Positions 18,652-27,055 are shown, counted from the stretch's first letter. The stretch: 64,000 nt of DNA from Lachnoclostridium sp. (GCA_021770065.1 JAETRR010000022.1:1-64000); one strand, 5' to 3'. Translations and numbers: made by a program. Notes: generated from the sequence alone by a model not told the origin.

Positions 18652-20154
18652 ATGAACTACGGATGGCTGAGCCTTCTTCCGCCGATTGTTGCGGTCGTGA
18701 TGGCAATTAAGAGCAGGAATGTGATTTTGTCGCTGTTTTGCGGCGGTTTTGTGGGAACCATGATATTCTGTATGGGGAATCCCTTTATGGCCGTGAAATC
18801 TATGATCGGAGATTATTTCTTTGTACAGCTTACCGATTCCTACAATGCAGGCGTGATTGTACTCGTGATTTTTATCGGAGGCTTTATTAAGCTGATGGAG
18901 AAGTCGGGCGGCGCCCAGGCATTCAGCAGGTTTGTTTATCGTTTTGTGAACACCGGCCTGAAGGCTCAGATGTGTGCCTGGGCAGGCGGAATTCTGATAT
19001 TCTTCTCGGATTTGGGCACGCCCCTTTTGGTGGGGCCTGTATTCCGGCCCTTGTTCGACAAGCTGAAGATATCCAGAGAGAAGCTGGCCTGGATTCTGGA
19101 TTCCACTTCCTCTCCGGTGGCGATTCTGATCCCTTTTATCGGATGGGGCGTATATATTATGGGACTTATACAGGCTGAATTTGAGAATCTGAACATAAGC
19201 CAGTCGGATTATACTACCTTTGTACAGGCGATTCCTTTTCAGATTTATGCAATCCTGGCGATTCTGATGATTCCGCTGATTGCATTTACGAAAAAGGATT
19301 TTTCACAGATGCGTAAGGCAGAGAAGAGGGCTTTGGAGCGTAATTTTGCGGAAGATGACAGGGGCTCGGATGTCAGCGCCGATGCTTCAGAAGGTTACTC
19401 TATTAAAAATGCCCGTCCCTCTATGGTGATTCTGCCCATCGTGGTTGTGTTTGTTACGCTGTTTGCCACACTGGCGCCTTTGGGATTTCCCTTTCAAAAG
19501 GTCGATGGCAACGCTTTCCGTGTGGCATTGACTATGGGATATTTCTTCGGGGCTCTGGTGCTGATGGCGCTGATTCGTATCTATAAGGTAAAAACCTTCC
19601 AGGAGACCTTTAAACTCTATGTAGACGGTATGAAAGGAATGACGGATGTGGCGGTTACGCTGGTTCTTGCATGGTCCCTGGGCAGCATGATCAGCGGACT
19701 TGGCACGGCGGATTTTATCGTAGACGGAATGAAGGCCGTTCATTTCTCGGCAGGGCTGATTCCGGCAGCTATCTTTCTTTTCGGAACCTTTGTATCCTTT
19801 TCCACGGGAAGCTCCTGGGGAACCTTTGCCATTATGATGCCTCTTGCAATTCCTATGGCGCATGCATTTTCCATTCCCTATGCCATTGCAGTGGGAGCGG
19901 TGCTGTCCGGCGGGCTTTTCGGGGATCACTGTTCCCCGATCTCCGATACTACAATTCTTTCCTCTGCCGGGGCGGAGTGTGATCTGGTGGAGCATGTAAA
20001 GACACAGCTTCCTTATGCAGTGGTGAACGGGGTGATTGCATTTGCGGCATATCTGTTTGCCGGCTTTACCGGAAGCAGTCTGGCTGCAGTGCTGGCTGTG
20101 GCGGCGCTGGCAGGAGTGGTGTTTGTCTGGAATAGGAAGGAAATAAATCAGTAA
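18652..20154 (+). CDS. nhaC: NhaC-family Na+/H+ antiporter
   Basis: I use the ATG at 18652, behind AAAAGGAGAAATGTAAG. The 500-residue protein has about 11 membrane helices and the NhaC-type repeats. These include ILIFFSDLGTPLLVGPVFRPLFDKLKISREKLAWILDSTSSPVAILIPFIGWGVY in the first half, and the matching FVSFSTGSSWGTFAIMMPLAIPMA and GGLFGDHCSPISDTTILSSAGAECD in the second. Relatives exchange Na+ for H+ or, in the malate/lactate branch, organic acids. It stands alone; a hairpin with a T-run (20228-20346) ends its transcript. Confidence 0.88.
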   Translation: MNYGWLSLLPPIVAVVMAIKSRNVILSLFCGGFVGTMIFCMGNPFMAVKSMIGDYFFVQLTDSYNAGVIVLVIFIGGFIKLMEKSGGAQAFSRFVYRFVNTGLKAQMCAWAGGILIFFSDLGTPLLVGPVFRPLFDKLKISREKLAWILDSTSSPVAILIPFIGWGVYIMGLIQAEFENLNISQSDYTTFVQAIPFQIYAILAILMIPLIAFTKKDFSQMRKAEKRALERNFAEDDRGSDVSADASEGYSIKNARPSMVILPIVVVFVTLFATLAPLGFPFQKVDGNAFRVALTMGYFFGALVLMALIRIYKVKTFQETFKLYVDGMKGMTDVAVTLVLAWSLGSMISGLGTADFIVDGMKAVHFSAGLIPAAIFLFGTFVSFSTGSSWGTFAIMMPLAIPMAHAFSIPYAIAVGAVLSGGLFGDHCSPISDTTILSSAGAECDLVEHVKTQLPYAVVNGVIAFAAYLFAGFTGSSLAAVLAVAALAGVVFVWNRKEINQ

Positions 20155-20207
20155 GTTTAGCTGGTTACTGTTCTTTGTTCACTGCAGGTAATGATATTTT
20201 GTATACT

Positions 20208-20350
20208 GGGAGTTGTCTTGAAATAAGGCAGCAGACTTTTCTATATCCCCGGCGATAAGGAATCCTCCCGCTTTGCGAGTTCCTCCTTATCACAACGGTT
20301 CACACATCCGTACACTGGATACCAGAAAAGTCTGCTGCTTTTTTCTTTTT
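20208..20350 (+). repeat. Quasi-palindromic repeat R1, also the nhaC terminator
   Basis: GCAGCAGACTTTTCT (20228-20242) pairs exactly with AGAAAAGTCTGCTGC (20324-20338), followed by a T-run. Inside, ATATCC/GGATAC and a second hairpin GATAAGGA...TCCTCCTTATC are nested. The lead-in TTGTCTTGAAATAAGGCAGC and the motif CTTTTCTATATCCCC recur at 26851-26888 and 59575-59610, so this is one copy of a dispersed family. Confidence 0.65.
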
Positions 20351-20382
20351 ATAAAAATGTACGATAAAAAGTTACAGTGCTA

Positions 20383-20424
20383 TTGACAAAAGAATATCTA
20401 TATGATATTATTTTGATATCAAAA
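20383..20424 (+). promoter_or_regulatory. Promoter and palindrome before the SPFH gene
   Basis: TTGACA (20383-20388) and TATTAT (20406-20411) have a 17-base spacer. TTTTGATATCAAAA (20411-20424) is a perfect 14-base palindrome at the expected transcription start, a good place for a repressor. The small Arc-like protein of the same operon is a candidate binder. Confidence 0.5.
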
Positions 20425-20442
20425 AGAACGGAGGATGTTTTT

Positions 20443-21471
20443 ATGAAGGAAAAAATTTTGAATCATAAGAAAAACGGTTTAGTTATGCTGATTCTGATTA
20501 TCCTGTTGTATGCGGCGGGAATCGGATGTCTGGTATTAGGAGCCAATTTATCGGATGACGGTGCCGGAGCTCTCGCGGTACTGCTGATTGTGACAGGAGC
20601 TGTCTGGATTGCCGTGGGCTGGATTCCGCTGCTGGGCCTGAAGATTTTGAAACCTCAGGAAGCATTAGTTCTCACGCTGTTCGGAAATTATGCGGGCACC
20701 TTGAAGAAGGAAGGCTTCTATTATGTAAATCCATTCTGCAGCGGTGTGAATCCGGCTGCAAAGACAAGGCTGAACCAGAGCGGAGATGTGGACGGAGGTT
20801 CCAGTGTTCCTTTGAAGCTCGCTTATGGCCAGGCATCTGTCAGCAGTGAGGGAAGCAGCAAAAAGATTTCCCTTAAGATTATGACGCTGAACAACAGCCG
20901 TCAGAAGATCAACGACTGCCTGGGCAATCCGGTAGAGATTGGAATAGCCGTTATGTGGCGCGTGGTGGATACAGCCAAGGCCGTATTTAATGTAGACAAT
21001 TATAAGGAATACCTTTCCCTCCAGTGCGACAGCGCCCTCCGGGATATTGTGCGGATCTATCCTTATGATGTTGCGCCCAATGTGGATACCACGGGGGACG
21101 GCATAGCCGACGAGGGAAGCCTTCGGGGTTCCAGCGAGATTGTAGCCTCCCGTATCCGCAATGAGATTCAGCAGAAGGTGTCAGAAGCCGGCCTGGAGAT
21201 TCTGGAAGCGCGGATTACTTATCTGGCTTATGCCCCGGAGATTGCGGCTGTCATGCTGCAGAGACAGCAGGCTTCCGCTATTGTGGATGCGCGGAAGATG
21301 ATTGTGGACGGAGCTGTCGGGATGGTAGAACTTGCCCTGGAGCGCTTGAATGAGAAGCATACAGTGGAGCTGGATGAGGAACGTAAGGCGGCGATGGTAT
21401 CCAATCTCCTGGTAGTTCTTTGCGGAAATCATGACGCACAGCCGGTTGTGAATTCCGGAAGCCTGTATTAA
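20443..21471 (+). CDS. SPFH/band-7 domain membrane protein
   Basis: I start at 20443 behind CGGAGGATGTTTTT. The 342-residue protein has two N-terminal membrane helices (about 14-35 and 45-65), then an SPFH domain ([31 protein letters not shown], later [41 protein letters not shown]). It ends in a helical tail with [29 protein letters not shown]. Such stomatin-like proteins scaffold membrane microdomains; bacterial roles are poorly defined. It is followed after two bases by an Arc-like protein gene, a pairing I have seen repeatedly in Firmicutes. Confidence 0.85.
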   Translation: MKEKILNHKKNGLVMLILIILLYAAGIGCLVLGANLSDDGAGALAVLLIVTGAVWIAVGWIPLLGLKILKPQEALVLTLFGNYAGTLKKEGFYYVNPFCSGVNPAAKTRLNQSGDVDGGSSVPLKLAYGQASVSSEGSSKKISLKIMTLNNSRQKINDCLGNPVEIGIAVMWRVVDTAKAVFNVDNYKEYLSLQCDSALRDIVRIYPYDVAPNVDTTGDGIADEGSLRGSSEIVASRIRNEIQQKVSEAGLEILEARITYLAYAPEIAAVMLQRQQASAIVDARKMIVDGAVGMVELALERLNEKHTVELDEERKAAMVSNLLVVLCGNHDAQPVVNSGSLY

Positions 21472-21473
21472 TC

Positions 21474-21677
21474 ATGGCAGATGCGCAGAAAAAACAGATT
21501 CCCCTTCGCCTTTCTGCAAAGCTGTACGGTGAAATTGCCGCCTGGGCAGAGGACGATTTCCGCTCGGTCAACGGGCAGATCGAATATCTTCTATCCGAAT
21601 GTGTACGCCAGAGGAAGAAGAACGGGAAATATGTATCAGAGGAGCTGGATAAGCCTCTGGACATTGAGATTGAATAA
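21474..21677 (+). CDS. Arc-like ribbon-helix-helix protein
   Basis: The 67-residue protein fits the Arc/MetJ fold: strand QKKQIPLRLSAKLYGEIAAWAEDDFRSVNGQIEYLLSECVRQR, with the beta-strand residues IPLRL and a two-helix body. It probably binds DNA as a dimer. It starts two bases after the SPFH stop and shares its transcript; autoregulation through the palindrome at 20411 is possible but untested. A 21-bp perfect hairpin ends the operon. Confidence 0.7.
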   Translation: MADAQKKQIPLRLSAKLYGEIAAWAEDDFRSVNGQIEYLLSECVRQRKKNGKYVSEELDKPLDIEIE

Positions 21678-21726
21678 AATTGGTTTGGATATGAGTGTTC
21701 CGGAAGTGTATTACGGAGCCGGAATC

Positions 21727-21782
21727 AAAAGCAGCTGCAGGGAAAGGCCGCAGGCCCCTTTCCCTGCAGCTGCTTTTTACAG
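21727..21782 (+). terminator. Terminator of the SPFH operon
   Basis: A perfectly complementary 21-base stem (21727-21747 with 21757-21777) around a nine-base loop, ending in TTTTT. Confidence 0.85.
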
Positions 21783-21843
21783 CTTGCGAAAGCCATATAA
21801 ATGGGCTATAGTAGAAAGGAAGTAAAAGCTGGGGAGGGCATTT

Positions 21844-22041
21844 ATGAAATTTAAAGAGAAGTATCTGGCAGGTGAGATCCCGTTTGAAGAGATTGATACT
21901 TATATAGAAGCATGGGGCAGCAGCGACGAACCCTGTACTCTGCGGGAATATCTGGGGCTCAATGAAGAGGAAGAGGATGTCTGGATCACGGACAGTGAGG
22001 AAGCATTGGAAGAGATGCTTCACAGGCAGAAAAAGCGGTAG
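21844..22041 (+). CDS. Conserved small acidic protein, function unknown
   Basis: A 65-residue, acidic protein (MKFKEKYLAGEIPFEEIDTY...EEALEEMLHRQKKR), preceded by GGGGAGGGCATTT. I recognise it only as a short protein seen in many Clostridia, with no known role. It ends four bases before the phosphopantetheinyl transferase start, and that gene has no ribosome site of its own, so the two are translationally coupled. Confidence 0.6.
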   Translation: MKFKEKYLAGEIPFEEIDTYIEAWGSSDEPCTLREYLGLNEEEEDVWITDSEEALEEMLHRQKKR

Positions 22042-22045
22042 ACTT

Positions 22046-22669
22046 ATGGTGCGTGTATATTGGGCGGAGATACCGGATAAAGAGAACGGACCAAAGACTC
22101 AGTCAAAATGGGCCCACAGGCTTTTTGAAACGGTTCTTCAAAGAGAGTACCCTTCTCTGAGCAGCCCTGTTCTGCTGGAGAAGGATGAGAATGGAAAGCC
22201 GTTTCTTGCGGAGTATCCAGAGATTTATATGAACCTTTCCCACAGCGGAAGATATGCGGCCTGTGCCCTGGGGGAAAAACCGGTTGGTATAGATATAGAA
22301 TGCAGGAGAAGCCGGAGGAAGCCGGAGCTTGTGATAAAAAAATTTCATCCTGAGGAACAGAAGCTTTATAAAGATACGGGGGAAGCGGAGAGGGAAAGGC
22401 TGTTTTATGATTTATGGGTATTGAAGGAAAGCTTTATGAAGGCAGAGGGAACAGGGCTTTTAATCCCTTTAAATTCCTTTTACATGGAGGAAATCAGTAA
22501 GGGAAGGGGAAAGGTCGTGCAGAACCGAAATCATAAAAACTATTATTATATGCTTTACCATTTAAAGGATATGCCGTTTAGTCTTGCGGCCTGCTCGGAG
22601 GAAGCTGTTTTTGCGGAGGAACCGGTTCGGACGGCCTTAAGTTTTTCGGTGCTGCCGGTCACGGAGTGA
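22046..22669 (+). CDS. Sfp-type 4'-phosphopantetheinyl transferase
   Basis: The 207-residue protein shows both Sfp family signatures: PVGIDIECRR (Mg2+-binding aspartate and glutamate) and LYDLWVLKESFMKAEGTGL-like text (here FYDLWVLKESFMKAEGTGL, the W-x-x-K-E-x-x-x-K motif). MNLSHSGRYAACAL provides the usual CoA contact. It activates carrier proteins by attaching phosphopantetheine; no polyketide or peptide synthase gene lies in this window. I chose ATG 22046, five bases after the preceding stop. It is slightly short for Sfp, but both motifs are intact. Confidence 0.85.
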   Translation: MVRVYWAEIPDKENGPKTQSKWAHRLFETVLQREYPSLSSPVLLEKDENGKPFLAEYPEIYMNLSHSGRYAACALGEKPVGIDIECRRSRRKPELVIKKFHPEEQKLYKDTGEAERERLFYDLWVLKESFMKAEGTGLLIPLNSFYMEEISKGRGKVVQNRNHKNYYYMLYHLKDMPFSLAACSEEAVFAEEPVRTALSFSVLPVTE

Positions 22670-22742
22670 GCAGTAACTTTTCAGCATTTGGATCTGGTTT
22701 TTTGACTGTCAGTCTGATAGAATGAACAAGAGGTGATAGAAG

Positions 22743-23525
22743 ATGAAACGAAAGAAGAAAAGACGTGTACCGGTGGTTCTGATTGCAGCGCTTATTGTGT
22801 GCCTGGGCATGGTGATTTACTGCGGAAGCCAGCTGGCCGGTATTTTTCTGGAATATAAGGAAGGGACGGACGAGTATGACGATCTCAAAAAGTATGTAGA
22901 GAAAGAAGTTCCAGATGCGGCATATGGGGAAGAGGCTTCGGATGAAGGAGAAGAAGAGGTACGTGAACAGCGGATCGCCTTTGAAGAGCTGAAGGAGCAG
23001 AACGAGGATGTGGTCGGCTGGATAGAGATTCCGGATACGGAGATCAGCTATCCTCTGATGCACGGAGAAGACGATCAGTATTACTTAAAGCATACCTTCA
23101 GCGGCAATACGAACAGTGCCGGAAGCATTTTTATAGAGGCCTTGAATAAACCGGATTTTTCGGAGAGGCATACCATAATCTATGGACATAATATGAAGAA
23201 CGGTTCCATGTTCGGCAGCCTCAAAGAGTACCGCAATGCATCTTACCTGGTGGATCATCCGATGGTTTACATAGATCTGGAGGACGGAACCCATGCCTAT
23301 GAGATTTTTTCCTGTTACGAAACTCCGGCAAACAGCAATACCTATACCATAGGCTTTGCTTCACAGCCGGACGGGCGGTATGAGCAGTTTGTGCAGACGC
23401 TTAAGAACAGCTCTGCGTATGATACAGGGATTGAGGTATCCAAAAACGACAGAGTGATCACCCTCTCTACCTGTACAAAGAGAAGTGAGAATCGTTTTGT
23501 AGTACATGCAAAGAGAATTTATTAG
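22743..23525 (+). CDS. srtB: Class B sortase
   Basis: The 260-residue protein has a basic start, a membrane helix (about 10-32), an acidic linker, and the sortase B core. The histidine lies in IIYGHNMKNGSMFG, the cysteine in ITLSTCTKRS and the arginine in ENRFVVHAKRI. AAGAGGTGATAGAAG precedes the start. Unlike the element-borne sortase at 2677 it sits among core genes; no pilin or sorting-signal protein is adjacent, so the substrate is elsewhere. It ends in a genuine TAG stop. Confidence 0.9.
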   Translation: MKRKKKRRVPVVLIAALIVCLGMVIYCGSQLAGIFLEYKEGTDEYDDLKKYVEKEVPDAAYGEEASDEGEEEVREQRIAFEELKEQNEDVVGWIEIPDTEISYPLMHGEDDQYYLKHTFSGNTNSAGSIFIEALNKPDFSERHTIIYGHNMKNGSMFGSLKEYRNASYLVDHPMVYIDLEDGTHAYEIFSCYETPANSNTYTIGFASQPDGRYEQFVQTLKNSSAYDTGIEVSKNDRVITLSTCTKRSENRFVVHAKRIY

Positions 23526-23539
23526 AAAGAAGGGACAGC

Positions 23540-24262
23540 ATGACAACAGAGGAACGAATCGGACGTTTGAAGGAATATGTAGAGGAAAGCAGCCGGATTG
23601 TATTTTTCGGAGGAGCCGGAGTCTCTACGGAGAGCGGCATCCCGGATTTCCGCAGTACGGACGGATTGTATCACCAGGAATGGAAGTATCCGCCGGAGAC
23701 CATTTTAAGCCACAGCTTTTTCGTGAGTAATACAGAAGAGTTTTACCGGTTTTACAAGAAGAAAATGCTGTGTCTGGATGCAAAGCCGAATGCGGCCCAT
23801 AAAAAGCTGGCGCAGCTTGAGGAAGAAGGGAAACTGACCGCGGTTGTAACCCAGAATATCGACGGTCTGCATCAGCTTGCAGGAAGTAAGAAGGTATATG
23901 AGCTCCATGGGTCCGTACATCGGAATTACTGCCAGAAATGCGGTAAATTTTATGATGCCGGATATATGCTCAGGGCAGAGGGCGTGCCCCACTGCGAGTG
24001 CGGCGGCTTGATTAAGCCGGATGTGGTTCTCTATGAAGAAGGGCTCGACAACCGCACTGTTCAGGGGGCGGTGGAAGCCATTGCCCGGGCGGATCTTCTG
24101 ATCATCGGTGGAACATCGCTTGCGGTGTACCCTGCGGCGGGATTGATTGATTATTATACGGGAAAGCATCTGGTCGTGATTAACAGGGCAGCCACTCCCA
24201 GGGATAAACATGCGGATCTGCTCATACAGGCTGATATAGGAGAGGTGCTGAGTGGAATATAA
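23540..24262 (+). CDS. cobB: Sirtuin NAD-dependent deacylase
   Basis: The 240-residue enzyme carries the Sir2 motifs in order: GGAGVSTESGIPDFRSTDGLY (NAD pocket), TQNIDGLHQLAG with the catalytic histidine in YELHGSVHRNYC, four zinc cysteines (CQKC and CEC with a preceding CH), and GTSLAVYPAAG. It removes acyl groups from lysines using NAD+. It starts 14 bases after the sortase stop and overlaps the DUF951 gene by 11 bases, so the three form an operon. Confidence 0.9.
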   Translation: MTTEERIGRLKEYVEESSRIVFFGGAGVSTESGIPDFRSTDGLYHQEWKYPPETILSHSFFVSNTEEFYRFYKKKMLCLDAKPNAAHKKLAQLEEEGKLTAVVTQNIDGLHQLAGSKKVYELHGSVHRNYCQKCGKFYDAGYMLRAEGVPHCECGGLIKPDVVLYEEGLDNRTVQGAVEAIARADLLIIGGTSLAVYPAAGLIDYYTGKHLVVINRAATPRDKHADLLIQADIGEVLSGI

Positions 24263-24434
24263 AGTAGGAGATATCGTAAAGATGAAAAAGCAGCATCCCT
24301 GCGGAAGCCAGGAGTGGGAGATTCTCCGGGTGGGAGCGGATTTCCGCTTGAAATGCCTGGGCTGCGGCCATCAGATTATGATTGCCAGAAAGCTGGTGGA
24401 GAAGAACACCAGAGGACTTCGCGGGCCGGAATAA
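24252..24434 (+). CDS. DUF951 family protein
   Basis: The 60-residue protein matches DUF951 closely: VGDIVKMKKQHPCGSQEWEILRVGADFRLKCLGCGHQIMIAR. The HPCG and CLGCGH cysteine/histidine set could bind metal. The function of the family is not known to me. It overlaps the sirtuin gene, and its stop lies ten bases before the large palindrome R2. Confidence 0.85.
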   Translation: MEYKVGDIVKMKKQHPCGSQEWEILRVGADFRLKCLGCGHQIMIARKLVEKNTRGLRGPE

Positions 24435-24444
24435 CGCCGTCTGC

Positions 24445-24690
24445 CCGTAACGGTTCAGCCAGGCAGCAGCGCAGGCAGGCCGACAGGCTTTTCCAAATAT
24501 CAAGTGTACGGCTGTTCACGAACATACTGTTTGGTTTGGACGAACATTACCTTAAAATGTCTAAGTATTTTTCAAAGTTTATAAGGTAATGTCCGTCCAA
24601 AACAGACAGTGTGTACGTGAACCGTCCGAACACGGATATTGGAAAAGCCTGTCGGCCTGCCTGCGCTGCTGCCTGGCTGAACCGTTACGG
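24445..24690. repeat. Large quasi-palindrome R2 (246 bp)
   Basis: The outer arms 24445-24496 and 24639-24690 are complementary at all 52 positions. Inside, the arms continue with mismatches: GTTCACG/CGTGAAC, ACTGT/ACAGT, and GACGAACATTACC/GGTAATGTCCGTC. A 30-base loop closes the structure. The inner right arm carries GAACCGTCCGAACACGG (24619-24635), which recurs in reverse orientation at 53912 and, with two changes, at 59612. It would act as a transcript end or as a DNA cruciform. ORFs that overlap it are products of the repeat. Confidence 0.8.
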
Positions 24691-24728
24691 TTTGTCCCTT
24701 TTTGTATGCGGATTTTTTGGAAAAGCAC

Positions 24729-24757
24729 TTGAATTTCCCGGAAAAATATGTTATAGT
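24729..24757 (+). promoter_or_regulatory. Promoter of the rpsF operon
   Basis: TTGAAT (24729-24734) and TATAGT (24752-24757) are 17 bases apart. The leader to the start at 24833 holds a short hairpin (TTTCC...GGAGG around 24790-24808); whether this is an S6:S18 autoregulatory site I could not decide by eye. Confidence 0.6.
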
Positions 24758-24832
24758 TTGAATTCGTGATAGAATATTCATTTCCTTGTTTCCTTCGCAG
24801 GGAGGAAGCCAGAGACCAAAAGGAGGTAAAGC

Positions 24833-25120
24833 ATGAACAAGTATGAATTAGCATTGGTTGTGAATGCAAAGGTAGAAGATGACGTAAGAACAGCTACCGT
24901 AGAGAAGGCAAAAGAGTACATTGCCCGTTACGGCGGAACTGTGACCGAGGTTGAGGACTGGGGCAAGAAGAGACTTGCTTACGAGATTCAGCACATGAGA
25001 GAAGCATACTACTACTTTATTCAGTTTGACGCAGATACAACCTGCCCGGCTGAAGTGGAGAGACATGTTCGCATCATGGAGAATGTTGTCCGCTATCTGT
25101 GTGTTCGCAAAGACGCATAG
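24833..25120 (+). CDS. rpsF: Ribosomal protein S6
   Basis: The 95-residue protein is standard S6: MNKYELALVVNAKVEDD, then YGGTVTEVEDWGKKRLAYEI and YYYFIQFDADTTCPAEVERHVRIMENVVRYL. It binds the 30S platform with S18. AAAGGAGGTAAAGC precedes it. The order S6-SSB-S18 is the conserved Firmicute operon. Confidence 0.98.
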   Translation: MNKYELALVVNAKVEDDVRTATVEKAKEYIARYGGTVTEVEDWGKKRLAYEIQHMREAYYYFIQFDADTTCPAEVERHVRIMENVVRYLCVRKDA

Positions 25121-25156
25121 ACTGAGGTTTTAACCGGAAAGTAGAGGATTGTTAGT

Positions 25157-25612
25157 ATGAATAAAGTGATTTTAATGGGACGTTTGACGCGTGATCCGGA
25201 TGTGCGCTACTCACAGGGTGAGAATGCCACGGCGGTAGCAAGATATACACTGGCCGTAGATCGGAGATTCCGCAGAGACGGAGATCAGACTGCCGATTTT
25301 ATCGGTTGTGTATCCTTTGGGAGACAGGCGGAGTTTGCAGAGAAGTATCTGCGCCAGGGTACCAAGATTGCGATTACCGGACGGATTCAGACCGGAAGCT
25401 ATACCAACCGTGAGGGACAGAAGGTCTATACCACGGATGTAGTGGTAGAGGAGCAGGAGTTTGCAGAGAGCAAGGCAGCGGCAGGCGAGCACAGCGGCGG
25501 CTATCAGCAGCAGAATTCCTTCCATCAGAGCATGCCGGAGCCATCTGCGGCAGCCGGCGACGGCTTTATGAATATCCCGGACGGTATTGACGAGGAGCTG
25601 CCCTTCAACTAA
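25157..25612 (+). CDS. ssb: Single-stranded DNA-binding protein
   Basis: The 151-residue protein opens with MNKVILMGRLTRDPDVRYSQ, has the OB-fold core (FIGCVSFGRQAEFAEKYLRQGTKIAITGRIQTGSYTNREGQKVYTTDVVVEE), a glutamine/glycine-rich linker, and the acidic tip DGIDEELPFN that recruits partner proteins. It sits between rpsF and rpsR as usual. Confidence 0.97.
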   Translation: MNKVILMGRLTRDPDVRYSQGENATAVARYTLAVDRRFRRDGDQTADFIGCVSFGRQAEFAEKYLRQGTKIAITGRIQTGSYTNREGQKVYTTDVVVEEQEFAESKAAAGEHSGGYQQQNSFHQSMPEPSAAAGDGFMNIPDGIDEELPFN

Positions 25613-25656
25613 CAATCGCGGAATGAAAAGAGAGATTATATAAGGAGGTAACGGCC

Positions 25657-25923
25657 ATGGCTTACACAAAATCCGACAAAGGCGATGCTCCCATGAGAAG
25701 AAGAGGCATGGGGCGCAGAAGAAAGAAAGTCTGCGTATTCTGCGGAAAAGAGAACAATGAGATTAATTATAAAGATGTGAATAAATTAAAGAGATACGTT
25801 TCTGAGAGAGGAAAGATTCTTCCCCGCAGAATCACAGGAAACTGTGCAAAGCATCAGAGAGCGCTTACGGTTGCTATTAAGAGAGCGCGTCATATCAGCT
25901 TGATGCCCTATGTAATGGATTAA
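25657..25923 (+). CDS. rpsR: Ribosomal protein S18
   Basis: The 88-residue protein has the S18 core [63 protein letters not shown]. The cysteines in CVFCG and the NCAKH segment belong to the zinc-binding form. AAGGAGGTAACGGCC precedes the start. A 17-bp terminator hairpin follows. Confidence 0.97.
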   Translation: MAYTKSDKGDAPMRRRGMGRRRKKVCVFCGKENNEINYKDVNKLKRYVSERGKILPRRITGNCAKHQRALTVAIKRARHISLMPYVMD

Positions 25924-25939
25924 CCAGAAGAGATAAAAA

Positions 25940-25985
25940 GACTGCCATATAAACAGGGATTACTGTTTATATGGCAGTCCTTTTT
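25940..25985. terminator. Bidirectional terminator between rpsR and gntR
   Basis: A perfect 17-base stem (25940-25956 with 25963-25979) around GGATTA, with T-runs on both strands. It serves the convergent rpsR and GntR genes. Confidence 0.85.
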
Positions 25986-25997
25986 ATATGCAGAATT

Positions 25998-26714
25998 CTA
26001 ATTTGCATAATAGAAGGCCCGGAATTTGTACTTATCTCCCCGTACAGTAGTCTTGTGAATGGCAATCAGCCTCTCGTTCTCGTAACAAAAACGCTCCAGA
26101 AGCATACATGGCTCCTGGGTAGAGATCCGGAGAAATCCGGCCTCCTGGACGGTGGGCATAATGGGGGAGAGGAGCTCGTTTGTATCATTGATACTCATAG
26201 AATAATAGAGCTCCAGATAGGCGTACAGGGAATTGGATTTTAAGTAATCCAGATCCAGACGGTAAAAACGTTCCCGGGGAAGATATGCCGTCTCGATCAT
26301 CAGCGGATAGTTATTGGCAAGGCGGAGGCGCACAAGCTTGTGCCAGCGGCTGAATCCTTCCTCTCCGGTGAGGACTTCAGACAGATATTTATCTCCTTCA
26401 ATGAGATCATAGCTTAAAATCTGATTTGTAATTTCAATATGCTGGGCGCGGAGGGAACCGGCAAAGGAATGGAACTGGGAAAGGGTCTGTTCATACATCT
26501 GGGGCTTGACAAAGTTGCCGCTGCCCTGCTTCTTTTCGATATATTTGTCCTTGCGCAGATCATCCAGGGCACGGCGTATTGTGGCACGGCTTACATGATA
26601 CATTTCACAGAGGGTTCGCTCGGATGGAAGATAAGTTTTCTCCAGATAATAACCGGACATAATTTTTTTGAGCAGATCGTTGTATATCTCACGGTAAAGA
26701 GGAAGGGTATTCAT
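25998..26714 (-). CDS. GntR-family regulator (HutC/UTRA type)
   Basis: The 238-residue protein has an N-terminal GntR winged helix (LPLYREIYNDLLKKIMSGYYLEKTYLPSERTLCEMYHVSRATIRRALDDLRKDKYIEKKQGSGNFV) and a UTRA effector domain (LVRLRLANNYPLMIETAYLPRERF, then PCMLLERFCYENERLIAIHKTTVRGDKYKF). UTRA domains bind sugar phosphates or similar small ligands. It diverges from the SIS/PTS operon; the palindrome TGGTAT...ATACCA between them is a likely operator. The inducer is probably a phosphorylated intermediate of that operon. Confidence 0.88.
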   Translation of the reverse strand: MNTLPLYREIYNDLLKKIMSGYYLEKTYLPSERTLCEMYHVSRATIRRALDDLRKDKYIEKKQGSGNFVKPQMYEQTLSQFHSFAGSLRAQHIEITNQILSYDLIEGDKYLSEVLTGEEGFSRWHKLVRLRLANNYPLMIETAYLPRERFYRLDLDYLKSNSLYAYLELYYSMSINDTNELLSPIMPTVQEAGFLRISTQEPCMLLERFCYENERLIAIHKTTVRGDKYKFRAFYYAN

Positions 26715-26846
26715 GGCTTTTCCTTTCGCAGAGGAGGCAGCAGGTTCCTGGTACAGTGCCGGGGATTACCTTTGCCATACAGCAGGCACCTGCAAAATGT
26801 CTTTCTAGATTCCAGTATACTCACAGAGACGGCCGCCGTCAAGAAC

Positions 26847-26925
26847 CGGGGCTGTCGCAATAAGACAGCATACTTTTCCGATATCCCCTCTCCCTCCCCT
26901 GCGCCGGTAATCCCTGCAGGCCCGG
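26847..26925. repeat. Partial quasi-palindrome R3
   Basis: GCTGTC (26851-26856) pairs with GACAGC (26864-26869) around GCAATAA, followed by ATACTTTTCCGATATCCCC. The same lead-in (GGGGCTGTC, AATAAG, CAGCA) and CTTTTC-ATATCCCC motif occur in R1 and R5. The rest of the element is missing or unrecognisable. It lies in the divergent gntR/SIS intergenic region. Confidence 0.5.
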
Positions 26926-27030
26926 CTTAATGACATTATAAGCGAACAGTAGCGTAAGGGTCTCAAAAACTTATATGTTTTATCTAAAAAAAGGCTTTTT
27001 TATACGAATCAGTTAGTCCATTTGCACAAG

Positions 27031-27055
27031 TGGTATGCTACCTATTATAATACCA
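27031..27055. promoter_or_regulatory. Putative GntR operator
   Basis: TGGTAT (27031-27036) and ATACCA (27050-27055) are inverted half-sites separated by 13 bases. HutC-type GntR proteins often recognise TGGTnTAnACCA-like sequences; here the half-sites are kept but the spacing is wider. It lies between the regulator and the operon promoter. Confidence 0.45.

Noticed and set aside
19387..19995. 202-codon ORF opposite nhaC
   Set aside because: Its H/R/N-rich composition is typical of an antisense shadow of a membrane protein gene, with no ribosome site.
24314..24589. ORFs on both strands across the large palindrome R2
   Set aside because: They mirror each other because the arms are complementary and carry no protein-like features; they overlap the real DUF951 gene or its terminator region.
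24790..24832. S6:S18-binding leader motif before rpsF
   Set aside because: A short hairpin is present, but I could not confirm the required loop and bulge sequence by eye.
26439..26930. 163-codon ORF opposite the gntR start
   Set aside because: Overlaps the DNA-binding domain of the GntR gene and repeat R3, and has no protein features.
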